Origin: an uncultured Eubacteriales bacterium
Lineage (GTDB): Bacteria; Bacillota; Clostridia; Oscillospirales; Acutalibacteraceae
Reading direction: 5' to 3'
DNA length: 64,000 nt
Assembly: GCA_902491475.1 (NCBI GenBank)
Contig: CABUHY010000008.1
Location: 30,281-94,280, forward strand
A program made the translations under genes and the position numbers. This document shows, in pieces, positions 41,983-50,150 of the stretch (position 1 is its first letter; each line of letters starts with the position of its first letter). The notes beneath the pieces are model-generated. The model saw only the letters and a list, made by a program, of their open reading frames with translations. It made no database searches and was not told the DNA's origin.

Positions 41983-44391
41983 TCAATACAGTTTTTCGAT
42001 TTCCTCAATGGGTTCTCTGAAGCATTTTTTCACTTTGAGCAGCTTGGTTTTTCCGTCAACATATGCGCCGAACAGCTTAGGCTTAATATCGTTTGAAAGC
42101 TGATACTTTGAAACGAGCTCAATAAGTGTCTCTCTCCTGTCGGTGTTTTTAAGAACTGTCACAGCCGAAAGAATAACCTTAACGCTGTCCTCGGGAGAAA
42201 TTCCGCTTACCTTAACGCATACATAACCGTCCTTTACGGAAATATCGCACTCTTTCTCGGTGCCGTTTACGCTGACCGAAACTTCTGCGCCGACAATGTC
42301 TCTGAACGAAAGAGTGTAATTTCTCGACTGCGGAACAACCGATTTATCCCTTCTTACGGGATTTACGGTAAATTCAACACAGTTGTCGTTTTCGGACACC
42401 TCAAAATCGGTAAAAGCAAATTTTCCGTTTTGATACTCCATCGTTTCGCCGTCGTCCTCATACATAGAAAACCTGTTGTTCCCCCTGTAAATGAGAATTT
42501 CCGCATCTTTGGGATTTTCCCAGGAATTGTCCCTGTCGTTTATGCCGAGCGGTATAATCGCGCCCTCTTTTGCAAGAACGGGTATCGTGCCCTCGTCACG
42601 GAAAAGCTTTATATTCATAGGTCCGTGATAAATGCGGTTGTTGAAAATATCGGTATATCTGCCCTCGGGTATCCATGCGTTTGTGCCCGCAAGGAATGTT
42701 CTTTTATCCCTCGGTTCGGTAATCGGTGCGACAATAAGCTCGGAGCCGAAATGATATTCGTTTTTGCATTTGTATGCCTCGGGGCAGTCGGGATATTCGT
42801 AGTACATAGGCTCGCAAATCGCCCTGCCGTCCGCACTCGTCCTGTAATTCATGGTATAGAGATACGGAAGCATTCTGTGGCGAAGCCGCATAAAGTCCGT
42901 AACAATCGTTTCAACGCTCTTTGAGTACTTCCACGGTTCCTTGCCCATAAACTCGTTAGAGGTCGAATGAAGGCGCATTATCGGCGAAAATACGCCGAAC
43001 TGAACCCATCTGAGATACAGCTCATCGTCCTTTTTGCCGACGCAGTGTCCGCCTATGTCGTGGCTCCACCAGGTATAGCCTATGTTGGTTGCCGTAGAGG
43101 TAAAATACGGCTGAAAATCAAGCACATCCCAATTCTGATGCGTGTCGCCCGAGAAGCCGAGCGGATAACGGTGGGAGCCTGCTCCCGCAAACCTTGAAAG
43201 TATGAGCGGACGCCTCTTGCCGTCCCTTGCAATATCCATTGAATGATAGTGATTGAGCGCCCAAAGCGGGTCAAGCCCGGGGGTGTTTGTCTTGTTGCCC
43301 TGCTGCCAGTCAATCCACCAAAAATCAACGCCCATATCCTGAAGCGGCTTGTGGACTATCTTAAAATATGCCTCGACATATTTTTTATCGGTTATGTCAA
43401 ACTTGTACTGCTTTTTCTCCTCGGGGTCGTCGCCCATAAACCTTGCGAATTCGTCATAGCAGTCCTCAAAAAAGCGTATTCCCGTTGCGGGATGAAGATT
43501 GAGCGTTATCTTGAAATTCTTGTTTTGAAGCCATGACAGGAAGCCTTGCGGGTCGGGGAAAAGGTCGGTGTTCCAGCTGTAACCCGTCCAGCCGCCGTCG
43601 GACATCATATCAAAAAACTTCTCTTTGATTGTCTCGCAGTGCGCATTTTTAGTGGCTTCTTTTCCAAACTTATTCTTAATGTCAACCCAATGCCAATCCA
43701 TATCGACCGTAGCAACCGTAATCGGTATTTCGCTGTCAATAAACCTCTGCATAAGAGTGATATATTCGTCCTGTGTATACGCCTTGTATCTTGACCACCA
43801 GTTTCCGAGAGCGAACCTCGGAACAAGCGGAGCAGAGCCCGTGAGCTTAAAGAAATCACGGACTGCGTTTATGTAATCGTTTCCGTAGGCAAAGAAGTAT
43901 ATATCGCTTTCCTTATGAGCCCTCGGAACAATTTGACCGTCAGCGGAAATTATGAGCGACTCGCTGTCGCAAAGCTTTGCAACGCCGTTTTGCGAAACAA
44001 TTCCGTCGCCGATTTTTACCGCTCCGTGCGTACCGTCAAGGGTTCTGCATGTGCCTTTAAGATTGCCTGAATTATATTCGGTTTTACGCCGTGAATCCGC
44101 AAGGTCTATATATAACATTCTGTGCGTCGCAGTGTCATAACAAAACTCGGCAAGCTCGGTTTTCAGGGTAATTCGGCTTTCGTTCCGACTTTCCGTAAAG
44201 GTCGGATTGTCAAAATCCCTGAACCACACAGCCTGCGTGGGCTCGTCACAGAAATTACCGTCTCTTGAAACCTCGACACGGACAAGGCAGGGAGTCAAGA
44301 CCGTAAGTCTTGTGTCCCCCATAACAACGGTATTCTCTTTTTTCGCAACGGGCGAGCATTTAATTTTGAATAAATCGAAATAATCAGACAT
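41983..44391 (-). CDS. Glycoside hydrolase family 31 (alpha-glucosidase/alpha-xylosidase type)
   Basis: This 802-aa enzyme hydrolyses alpha-linked sugars. The catalytic nucleophile Asp is in D-F-W-W-I-D-W-Q-Q-G (about residue 365). The acid/base Asp is in L-G-F-S-G-D-T-H-Q-N-W (about residue 430). The N-terminal beta-sandwich and C-terminal beta domains fit GH31. No signal peptide is seen, so it acts in the cytoplasm on imported glycans. It may be co-transcribed with the diguanylate cyclase. Confidence 0.93.
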   Translation of the reverse strand: MSDYFDLFKIKCSPVAKKENTVVMGDTRLTVLTPCLVRVEVSRDGNFCDEPTQAVWFRDFDNPTFTESRNESRITLKTELAEFCYDTATHRMLYIDLADSRRKTEYNSGNLKGTCRTLDGTHGAVKIGDGIVSQNGVAKLCDSESLIISADGQIVPRAHKESDIYFFAYGNDYINAVRDFFKLTGSAPLVPRFALGNWWSRYKAYTQDEYITLMQRFIDSEIPITVATVDMDWHWVDIKNKFGKEATKNAHCETIKEKFFDMMSDGGWTGYSWNTDLFPDPQGFLSWLQNKNFKITLNLHPATGIRFFEDCYDEFARFMGDDPEEKKQYKFDITDKKYVEAYFKIVHKPLQDMGVDFWWIDWQQGNKTNTPGLDPLWALNHYHSMDIARDGKRRPLILSRFAGAGSHRYPLGFSGDTHQNWDVLDFQPYFTSTATNIGYTWWSHDIGGHCVGKKDDELYLRWVQFGVFSPIMRLHSTSNEFMGKEPWKYSKSVETIVTDFMRLRHRMLPYLYTMNYRTSADGRAICEPMYYEYPDCPEAYKCKNEYHFGSELIVAPITEPRDKRTFLAGTNAWIPEGRYTDIFNNRIYHGPMNIKLFRDEGTIPVLAKEGAIIPLGINDRDNSWENPKDAEILIYRGNNRFSMYEDDGETMEYQNGKFAFTDFEVSENDNCVEFTVNPVRRDKSVVPQSRNYTLSFRDIVGAEVSVSVNGTEKECDISVKDGYVCVKVSGISPEDSVKVILSAVTVLKNTDRRETLIELVSKYQLSNDIKPKLFGAYVDGKTKLLKVKKCFREPIEEIEKLY

Positions 44392-44645
44392 AACTTCCCC
44401 TCCGAATATTTATAGCTTTATTTTAATATATCGCAGAGAAAAAAACAAGAAAAAAACCGCCGTCCCTGCTTTTTTAATGAAAAACGCCGAAAAATAATAA
44501 AAAAAGAGAAAAATATTCAAAAATCACTTGCAAAACACACGAATATGTGATAATATACTCGGGCAGTAAAAAATATGACTTATGTTTTTTACGAAGCTCG
44601 GCGAATATCCCCCACAATATATCCGCCGAATAAATTTAATCCTAT
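44392..44645. other. Intergenic AT-rich stretch
   Basis: No supported gene or RNA was found between the GH31 start and the tRNA-like fragment; the sequence is A-rich with ordinary upstream-region character. Confidence 0.5.
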
Positions 44646-44710
44646 CGGAGTGTAGCGCAGTTGGGCGAGGAGGTTTGCCGCGTCCGGCGAACGATACAGG
44701 CAAAGCTCCG
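44646..44710 (+). pseudogene. Truncated tRNA-Pro 5' portion (tRNA-like relic)
   Basis: The first 19 bases (44646-44664) match the intact tRNA-Pro gene at 44838 with one mismatch (18 of 19), covering the acceptor 5' strand and D-arm. The rest does not follow the tRNA. CGGAG (44646-44650) can still pair with CTCCG (44706-44710), and a 7-bp hairpin lies inside, so it may fold but lacks a T-arm and a proline anticodon. Confidence 0.5.
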
Positions 44711-44837
44711 AGGTGAAAAAACAAGGAGCAATGCGATGCGCTCCAAGCAAGCAGTGCGACTATGTTTTTGAGGGAAGCGCAGCGGATTACTTCCTTTTAA
44801 GCAAAACTGTTCCGCAAATTATTAAATAAAATAACAA
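44711..44837. repeat. Short palindromic repeats before tRNA-Pro
   Basis: Two hairpins, GGAGC.../...GCTCC near 44731-44750 and GGAAG.../CTTCC near 44774-44796, look like dispersed intergenic palindromes. No gene or ribosome site is seen. Confidence 0.35.
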
Positions 44838-44913
44838 CGGGGTGTAGCGCAGTTGGTAGCGCACTAGACTGGGGGTCTAGGGGCCGCAAGTTCAAGTCTT
44901 GTCACTCCGACCA
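44838..44913 (+). tRNA. tRNA-Pro, anticodon GGG
   Basis: All four arms fold: acceptor C-G-G-G-G-T-G with C-A-C-T-C-C-G, anticodon stem CTAGA/TCTAG with loop CTGGGGG (anticodon GGG), T-arm with TTCAAGT, and encoded CCA (44911-44913). Its 3' end is the attachment site of the integrated element. Confidence 0.96.
44896..44913 (+). other. attL-like site in the tRNA-Pro 3' end
   Basis: GTCTTGTCACTCCGACCA is repeated at 58720-58737 with one change (A to G), just after the integrase gene. This is the arrangement expected for tRNA-targeting tyrosine integrases. Confidence 0.78.
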
Positions 44914-44915
44914 AA

Positions 44916-44947
44916 AAGACGGGTTTTCTAACCCGTCTTGTTTTTTA
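44916..44947 (+). terminator. Terminator after tRNA-Pro
   Basis: AAGACGGGTT/AACCCGTCTT (44916-44925 with 44930-44939) is followed by a G and six T residues. Confidence 0.9.
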
Positions 44948-45282
44948 TTCAAAAGGCCGTTAAGCCTTATGTATCAAGGGCTTTCAGAATTTTGACGGAT
45001 AATGTTGAGAAAAGTAAAAGTTTGTTGCATAGCACCATTATAACACCAACCTTGTTATAAAATGATTTGAATGCAAAATAACTCCCAAAAAAAGACAGAT
45101 GACTTTCAAAGCCGTCTGCCTTTTTCCATTATTAATCAGATTACTTATTATATAACTTTTGAAACAAATTCTTTAAAATCATATGCTTCATTGTTTTTTT
45201 GCCGACGATTTCAGATTGTTTTTGAACATGGTCCATTAAGTGCACATGCCCGTGTATAGAATTAAAACATAGTGATTATTTG
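44948..45282. other. Left-end region of the element with candidate integrase arm sites
   Basis: No gene is supported here. It holds TATCAAGG (from 44972) and GCATAGCACCATT (from 45027), both of which recur near the right end (58697 and 58654). They may be arm-type binding sites of the integrase. Confidence 0.45.
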
Positions 45283-45311
45283 TTGAAAAGCAAATGATAC
45301 TATGATAGAAT
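45283..45311 (+). promoter_or_regulatory. Promoter of the zinc-ribbon LRR gene
   Basis: TTGAAA (45283-45288), a 17-bp spacer and TAGAAT (45306-45311), ending 25 bp before the ATG. Confidence 0.55.
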
Positions 45312-45336
45312 TGAAACATAATATGGAGGTGTTTTT

Positions 45337-46665
45337 ATGGCATTTGTTCAGGCAAAATGCGATGAATGTGGGGGCATCTTGGCTGTCGACGACTGCCAGG
45401 AAACTTCTACCTGTCCATTTTGTGACAATCAGTTCAACGTAAAAGAAGCTATTAAGAATTATTATTATCCAACTGATGGATCAGATAATAATGAAGAAAA
45501 TAATGAAAGCAGAGATCGAGACTTCATTATTGTAAAAGGTACTTTGCAGTCATATCTTGGGACAAAAAAAGAGATAGTTGTGCCAGCTGGTGTTGAATGT
45601 ATAGGAAAGGCTGCATTTAAAGATAGGTCAATTACTTCTATTACGATGCAAAATGGTGTTATTGAAATATGCAATAATGCATTTAAAGGTTGCCTGGATT
45701 TAGAAACCGTTATTATTCCAGGTAGCGTAACACAAATCGGTGGTGGTGCCTTTGACAATTGTCGATCTTTGAAAAGCGTTGTTATCCCTGATAGCGTTAC
45801 AGAAATGTATGAAGCATTTTCAAATTGTACTGCTTTGATTGATATTAAACTGAGTAACAATCTTTCATGGATTAATAGATATACTTTTTATAATTGCAAA
45901 TCACTAAAAAGTATAAATCTACCTGATGGTATCACACATATAGGCGAATATGCTTTTGCGGATTGTTCTTCTCTAGGTGGTATTAACGTCCCTGGAAGTG
46001 TTACCAGTATTGGAAAATATGCCTTTGATGGATGTGCATCTCTCGTTCTTGCAAATCTTAATGAAGGAATAAAACTAATAGGGAACCATGCGTTTTACAA
46101 TTGCCGATCTTTAAAATATGTCATTATTCCTAAAAGCGTAACCACAATTGGTGCTTCTGCTTTTGAGAGTTGCAAATTACTGAAGAATATCTCCCTACCT
46201 GAAGGATTGGAGCTCATCGGTTCTTTCGCCTTTAAAGATTGCACATTCCTATCTGAAATAACGATTCCCAGTAGTGTTAAAGCTATTGGAGATAACGCTT
46301 TTGAATACTGTACATCGTTATCAACAGTGTGCATAAATAGAGGGCTGGAGGGTATCAGTGATTATGCTTTCCAAGAGTGCAGCTCTCTTGAATTAATCTC
46401 AATACCAAGAAGTGTAACATATATTGGGAAGGGAGCTTTTATGAGTTGCACATCCATAGAAAGCTTATCAATTCCAGATGGTGTAAAAATAATTAACGAA
46501 TATGCATTTTCCTATTGTAAATCATTGGTATCAATTACTATCCCTGCGAGTGTTTCCTCAATTGGGAACTATGCTTTTCTATGTCGCAATTATGATTTAA
46601 GAATCAATTGTGAGGAAGGCTCTTGCGCATATGAATATGCAAAAAGAAATGATATATACACATGA
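45337..46665 (+). CDS. Cytoplasmic zinc-ribbon + leucine-rich-repeat (LRR_5) protein
   Basis: This 442-aa protein has no signal peptide. The first 30 residues are a zinc ribbon with C-D-E-C-G and C-P-F-C-D cysteine pairs. A short acidic linker with N-N-E-E-N-N follows. From about residue 65, thirteen or more 23-residue BspA-type repeats follow, with N-x-A-F-x-x-C cores and I-P-x-S-V-T-x-I-G. The same repeat type is in the secreted protein at the window start, but here it stays in the cytoplasm. The codon use is more AT-rich than the chromosome. It is the first cargo gene of the element, with a GGAGG site. Confidence 0.82.
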   Translation: MAFVQAKCDECGGILAVDDCQETSTCPFCDNQFNVKEAIKNYYYPTDGSDNNEENNESRDRDFIIVKGTLQSYLGTKKEIVVPAGVECIGKAAFKDRSITSITMQNGVIEICNNAFKGCLDLETVIIPGSVTQIGGGAFDNCRSLKSVVIPDSVTEMYEAFSNCTALIDIKLSNNLSWINRYTFYNCKSLKSINLPDGITHIGEYAFADCSSLGGINVPGSVTSIGKYAFDGCASLVLANLNEGIKLIGNHAFYNCRSLKYVIIPKSVTTIGASAFESCKLLKNISLPEGLELIGSFAFKDCTFLSEITIPSSVKAIGDNAFEYCTSLSTVCINRGLEGISDYAFQECSSLELISIPRSVTYIGKGAFMSCTSIESLSIPDGVKIINEYAFSYCKSLVSITIPASVSSIGNYAFLCRNYDLRINCEEGSCAYEYAKRNDIYT

Positions 46666-46822
46666 AAACACAAAGCAAATGATTTTAATGGTGCAGATGA
46701 TTGGACCAAAGAGAACACAAAAGAAAATCCTCAACAAATGTTCTTATTATTATAATATAGACAATAATAAAAGCGCCCGTCAAATGAACAAGTCCGTAAA
46801 AAATGGACAATATAAAAAAGAG

Positions 46823-46853
46823 CCCTCTTGATGTAGAATATACATCAGGAGGG
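46823..46853 (+). promoter_or_regulatory. Hairpin sequestering the ribosome site of the IS3 OrfA-like gene
   Basis: A 13-bp stem with one G-U pair (46823-46835 with 46841-46853), loop GAATA, includes the AGGAGG ribosome site. In transcripts entering from outside it would hide the site and stop translation, a known anti-readthrough device of IS elements. Confidence 0.6.
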
Positions 46854-46860
46854 ATTTTTA

Positions 46861-47094
46861 ATGCCAAGAAGTTATCGAAACATAAGTATTTATGAAAACA
46901 AAATAACAGAATTAAGGAAGCAAGGAAAAAGCAGAAAAGAAATATGTGCAATATTGGGAATAAGTCAAAAGCAATTACACAACTTCATCACACGATACAA
47001 TAAGAAACAACGAATGATAGAAGCAGGAAAAGCTGTTCACAAGAAAGGCAGACCAAGTAAAAGCGATAACGGAATACGGCAGGTTATAATCTGA
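46861..47094 (+). pseudogene. IS3-type OrfA N-terminal fragment (HTH), truncated by IS30 insertion
   Basis: The 77-aa product begins with a helix-turn-helix of the kind found at the start of IS3/IS150-group OrfA: M-P-R-S-Y-R-N-I-S, E-L-R-K-Q-G-K-S-R-K-E-I and the I-T-R-Y-N-K-K-Q-R stretch, then K-K-G-R-P. Its last residues are read from the IS30 left end, so the rest of the protein (and OrfB) is missing. It is unlikely to be functional. Confidence 0.6.
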
Positions 47095-48180
47095 AGTGCA
47101 ACACTTCAAAAAAAGAGAGACAACACGCCAACCATAGTGTAAAATATAGTTACCACACAAAATCAAACACGAGGTGAGCGTATTGTCCTATACACATTTT
47201 ACACTAGAAGAAAGAAAATATCTACAACAACTTTTGTCGGAAGGATATTCTTTTCGAAAAATTGCCGGTATTCTTGAACGCAGCCCGTCTTCTATCAGCC
47301 GTGAGATAAAGAGAAACAAGGCGGCTTGGAGACCTCGTAATAAGCCTGATAATCCATATTGGTATAATCACTGGCGTGCTCAAAACCTCTATATCCGCCG
47401 TCGCAGAGAGTCCGTTCGTATGGCATTGACTCCCGACACAGAGGAGTGGAACTATATAGTTTTCAACTTAGAGCAATACTGGTCTCCCGAAACCATTAGT
47501 AACCGTTGGCACAAAGAGCATCCTGACAGAAAGCCACTATGTGTATCTACTATCTATAGGTATATCTATTTAAAGAGATTTCCGAACATCACAGCAAAAA
47601 CACACTTAAAACGACGTGGAAAGCGATTTTTACCTCGAAACTCAAATTACAATACTATTCAACCGGATCGTCTTATTCCCGAGTGGCCTGAAGAAATTCG
47701 GCTGAGAACAAGAGTTGGCGATTGGGAAGGCGACACGGTTTACGGAGGTGTCGGAAAGGGACTGTTGGTAACGCAGGTTGATCGAAAAAGTCGATTTTTA
47801 CGAGCGAGCTTATTAACTAAACGAGAAGCTTCGCTTACAAAAGATGTGATTTGTCAAATACTCAAAGGATTGCCGGTAAAGAGTATTAGCTTAGACAATG
47901 GCTCTGAGTTTGCGGAATTTCGTGCTTTGGAAAAAGAGCTTAATACTGATGTTTACTTTGCGGAACCACACAAGCCGTGGCAACGAGGGACAAATGAAAA
48001 CACCAACGATTTATTACGGTTCTTTTTCCCAAAAGGCTTTGATTTTCGAACTATCACTCAAGAAACTGTAGATAAAGTTGTCGATCTTATCAACCACCGT
48101 CCAAGAAAATGCCTTGACTGGAAAACTCCTGCCGAGGTTTTCGAAGCCGAATGTGTTGCACTTGCTTGACTTTCTGCCGT
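47076..48180 (+). mobile_element. IS30-family insertion sequence
   Basis: The 1.1-kb element carries one IS30 transposase. Imperfect ends match: ACGGCAG and AAGTGCAACAC on the left (47076-47082, 47094-47104) and their complements on the right (48153-48163, 48174-48180). As usual for the family, the right repeat overlaps the 3' end of the transposase gene. I see no clear target duplication. Confidence 0.8.
47183..48169 (+). CDS. IS30-family transposase
   Basis: This roughly 328-aa protein has an N-terminal HTH (F-T-L-E-E-R-K-Y-L and S-I-S-R-E-I-K-R-N) and a DDE catalytic core. The catalytic residues are D in V-G-D-W-E-G-D-T, D in S-L-D-N-G-S-E-F and E in R-G-T-N-E-N-T-N. It looks intact. The start is set at TTG 47183 because GAGGTGA lies 5 bp before it; GTG at 47174 lies inside that site. 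Confidence 0.92.
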   Translation: MSYTHFTLEERKYLQQLLSEGYSFRKIAGILERSPSSISREIKRNKAAWRPRNKPDNPYWYNHWRAQNLYIRRRRESVRMALTPDTEEWNYIVFNLEQYWSPETISNRWHKEHPDRKPLCVSTIYRYIYLKRFPNITAKTHLKRRGKRFLPRNSNYNTIQPDRLIPEWPEEIRLRTRVGDWEGDTVYGGVGKGLLVTQVDRKSRFLRASLLTKREASLTKDVICQILKGLPVKSISLDNGSEFAEFRALEKELNTDVYFAEPHKPWQRGTNENTNDLLRFFFPKGFDFRTITQETVDKVVDLINHRPRKCLDWKTPAEVFEAECVALA

Positions 48181-48323
48181 CTTCATCAATCGTTAGGCAA
48201 CAAAAACGGACTTGTTGAACAATGAGCAAGCCCGTTTCTGCGTAATATTAAACTTTGATTTAAAAGCAGTATATAACTCTTTATCTAAAATCTTGTTTTA
48301 AAGGTATATACACGCCTTTAATT

Positions 48324-48485
48324 TTAACCTCGTTTAATATCCCTGACGGTACGCTCCGGATACTTTGCCATAAATCTTTGTAAAGCAATTGCTTCGCTGG
48401 TAGCGTGGACAAATGTTGTTCCATGATCATGATAAACTACCCACATTTTAGCGCCGCCCTCATAAGAACTAAATCCATCTAACAT
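48324..48485 (-). CDS. 53-aa hypothetical protein
   Basis: A short gene coding for 53 residues; the ATG at 48485 has GGAGG 6 bp before it, which supports translation. The protein is soluble, with W-V-V-Y-H-D-H-G and A-I-A-L-Q-R-F-M. It resembles no family I know. It follows the WYL-regulator gene in the same direction (63-bp gap), perhaps in one transcript. Confidence 0.6.
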   Translation of the reverse strand: MLDGFSSYEGGAKMWVVYHDHGTTFVHATSEAIALQRFMAKYPERTVRDIKRG

Positions 48486-48548
48486 TTTTATCCTCCTTTC
48501 TATGCTTTTGTTTATATATAAAATTCCTGACCTTTCAAAGTTAAGAAT

Positions 48549-50072
48549 TTATATATCTTCCCAAAGTCTTAACTCTTTTCCTCGACGAATTAAAGCGATT
48601 TTCAGCTTTGGGTTTGCCTTTTTCAAACGCTCTGTATCAATTAAATCTGCAATATTCCGTGTAATACGAAGCCATTTTAGGTCTTTCATATCGTAAAGCA
48701 CATCAGTATTTTCATCACATTCTTCATTCAAATATAAGGTTTTAATCGGAAGATTTTTAATAATCGATAAATCTCTAAATCCCGTATCTTTCAGCATAAG
48801 AAGTTTAAGCGTTTTGATATTTTTTAGAAAATCAAAATTATCAACCTTACCTCGTATCCTGATGCTCTCTAATCCGTCAATATCTCCGACAAACGAATAA
48901 TCGGAAATATTATTGTCACAAAGCATAATTTCTTTAATATTTAAAGCCTTAAAATCAATTAAATTTTTGGTTAAATCAACTCTGGACAAATCCAAGTAGC
49001 CTTTTCTTTCTGCAATCATTTTCGATTTTTGAACCCTGTCATCGTTTGTACGATAATACTTTTTGTGCATTGTTTCAACGGTTTCACGCATTCTATCTCT
49101 TAAACTTTGAGGTTCGAGTATTTCAACATAATCACCAAATTGAAGCGCCCAGCTGAACATATCGTTAATATTGGATTTAATCTCAATTTCGAGTTTGCCG
49201 TAATTTGGAAATCTATCGCTTACAATTTTGAAATCATCTCCGAAAGCGTCAATTACCTCTCCGATTATTTCTTCGTCGATTTTCATTCTGACCGTAACTG
49301 CCTTGCCTGTGCCCATATACGGGTGAGAGTCAAGATACTCTTTAAGGTTAAATGTCTGTATCGGGGCGAAGTGTGCGTCAAGCCTTTTCAAATCCGTTAT
49401 TCTGTCAATTCTGTAAGGACTGAAGCCGTCAAACCTATCCTCCGTACAGATTAGATAATAATGACCGTTTGCCGCAACCATCTTATACGGACAGACTGTT
49501 ACCTCGCACTCAGGCTCCATCTCTTTGTCAGCATTGTATCTGTTATATGTAAAACTGATTTGCTGAGTGTTATTGATAGCTTCGTTGATGTCCTCAATTA
49601 CCATAAACCACTGGTAATTCTGCGAGGTTACGCTGTTTAAAACTTCAATGTTACTGGTGCTGTTTTTAAAGTACTTATTCGAAAGACCTTCGAGCTTTTT
49701 AATAAGATCATCTCTGAAGGATTTCGGAATATGATTTGAAAAAATGATTGAATCAATAAGCATTTTAAGCTCATTGTTTTCAAAGGTATGCTGCATATAG
49801 AAATCGGAATATATGCTGCAGTCCTCATACTCTCCCGTTTCCTCATTAAGCTGATATTTCGGCGTAGTCTTACATTCAATATTTTCAAAGCCAAAATCCA
49901 TCAGACTCATAAGGTTGCGTTTTACGGCTTTTCTGCCAACATTCATTGAGTATTCTTTTTCGAGATATTCCTGAATGTCCTTTTGCTTAAGAGGATGCTC
50001 GGAATCCGAATGTTCATTGAGTATTTTCAGTATGTTTACGATTATCAGTTTCTTTGGGGGGATATTATACAT
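48549..50072 (-). CDS. WYL-domain transcriptional regulator with leucine-rich C-terminal tail
   Basis: This 507-aa protein has an N-terminal winged HTH (residues 8-65, with Q-K-D-I-Q-E-Y-L). The WYL domain spans about 165-250, ending S-P-Y-R-I-D-R-I. A WCX-type C-terminal domain runs to about 345. An unusual tail of leucine-rich repeats follows (L-x-x-L-x-x-L pattern, about 370-490). WYL proteins often bind ssDNA or nucleotides and control defence loci. ATG 50072 is preferred because GAGGTG lies 6 bp upstream; the GTG at 50081 falls inside that site. Confidence 0.85.
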   Translation of the reverse strand: MYNIPPKKLIIVNILKILNEHSDSEHPLKQKDIQEYLEKEYSMNVGRKAVKRNLMSLMDFGFENIECKTTPKYQLNEETGEYEDCSIYSDFYMQHTFENNELKMLIDSIIFSNHIPKSFRDDLIKKLEGLSNKYFKNSTSNIEVLNSVTSQNYQWFMVIEDINEAINNTQQISFTYNRYNADKEMEPECEVTVCPYKMVAANGHYYLICTEDRFDGFSPYRIDRITDLKRLDAHFAPIQTFNLKEYLDSHPYMGTGKAVTVRMKIDEEIIGEVIDAFGDDFKIVSDRFPNYGKLEIEIKSNINDMFSWALQFGDYVEILEPQSLRDRMRETVETMHKKYYRTNDDRVQKSKMIAERKGYLDLSRVDLTKNLIDFKALNIKEIMLCDNNISDYSFVGDIDGLESIRIRGKVDNFDFLKNIKTLKLLMLKDTGFRDLSIIKNLPIKTLYLNEECDENTDVLYDMKDLKWLRITRNIADLIDTERLKKANPKLKIALIRRGKELRLWEDI

Positions 50073-50150
50073 TCTTGTCACCTCAAACTTTTTGTAACAT
50101 CTTTTGTGACTATATTATAACACACGATGGACTGTTTTCGGCACATAATT

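Larger units (their letters stand above)
46785..48218 (+). mobile_element. IS3-type insertion sequence relic interrupted by an IS30 element
   Basis: AACAAGTCCGT at 46787-46797 is matched by its reverse complement ACGGACTTGTT at 48206-48216, preceded by the terminal TG typical of IS3 ends. Without the IS30 insertion only about 330 bp remain, so most of the transposase genes were deleted. The right repeat also forms part of a hairpin, so it might instead be a decayed terminator. Confidence 0.5.

Noticed and set aside
44646..44710. Second functional tRNA
   Set aside because: The match to tRNA-Pro stops after the D-arm; there is no T-arm or proper anticodon stem.
46861..47094. Independent small HTH regulator
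   Set aside because: It matches the start of IS3-type OrfA and its end is made from the IS30 left repeat, so it is a truncated IS gene.
48206..48234. IS3 right end versus terminator hairpin
   Set aside because: ACGGACTTGTT can also pair with a downstream segment, but the arm has a mismatch and no T run, so a working terminator was not called; the IS end reading is kept with moderate confidence.
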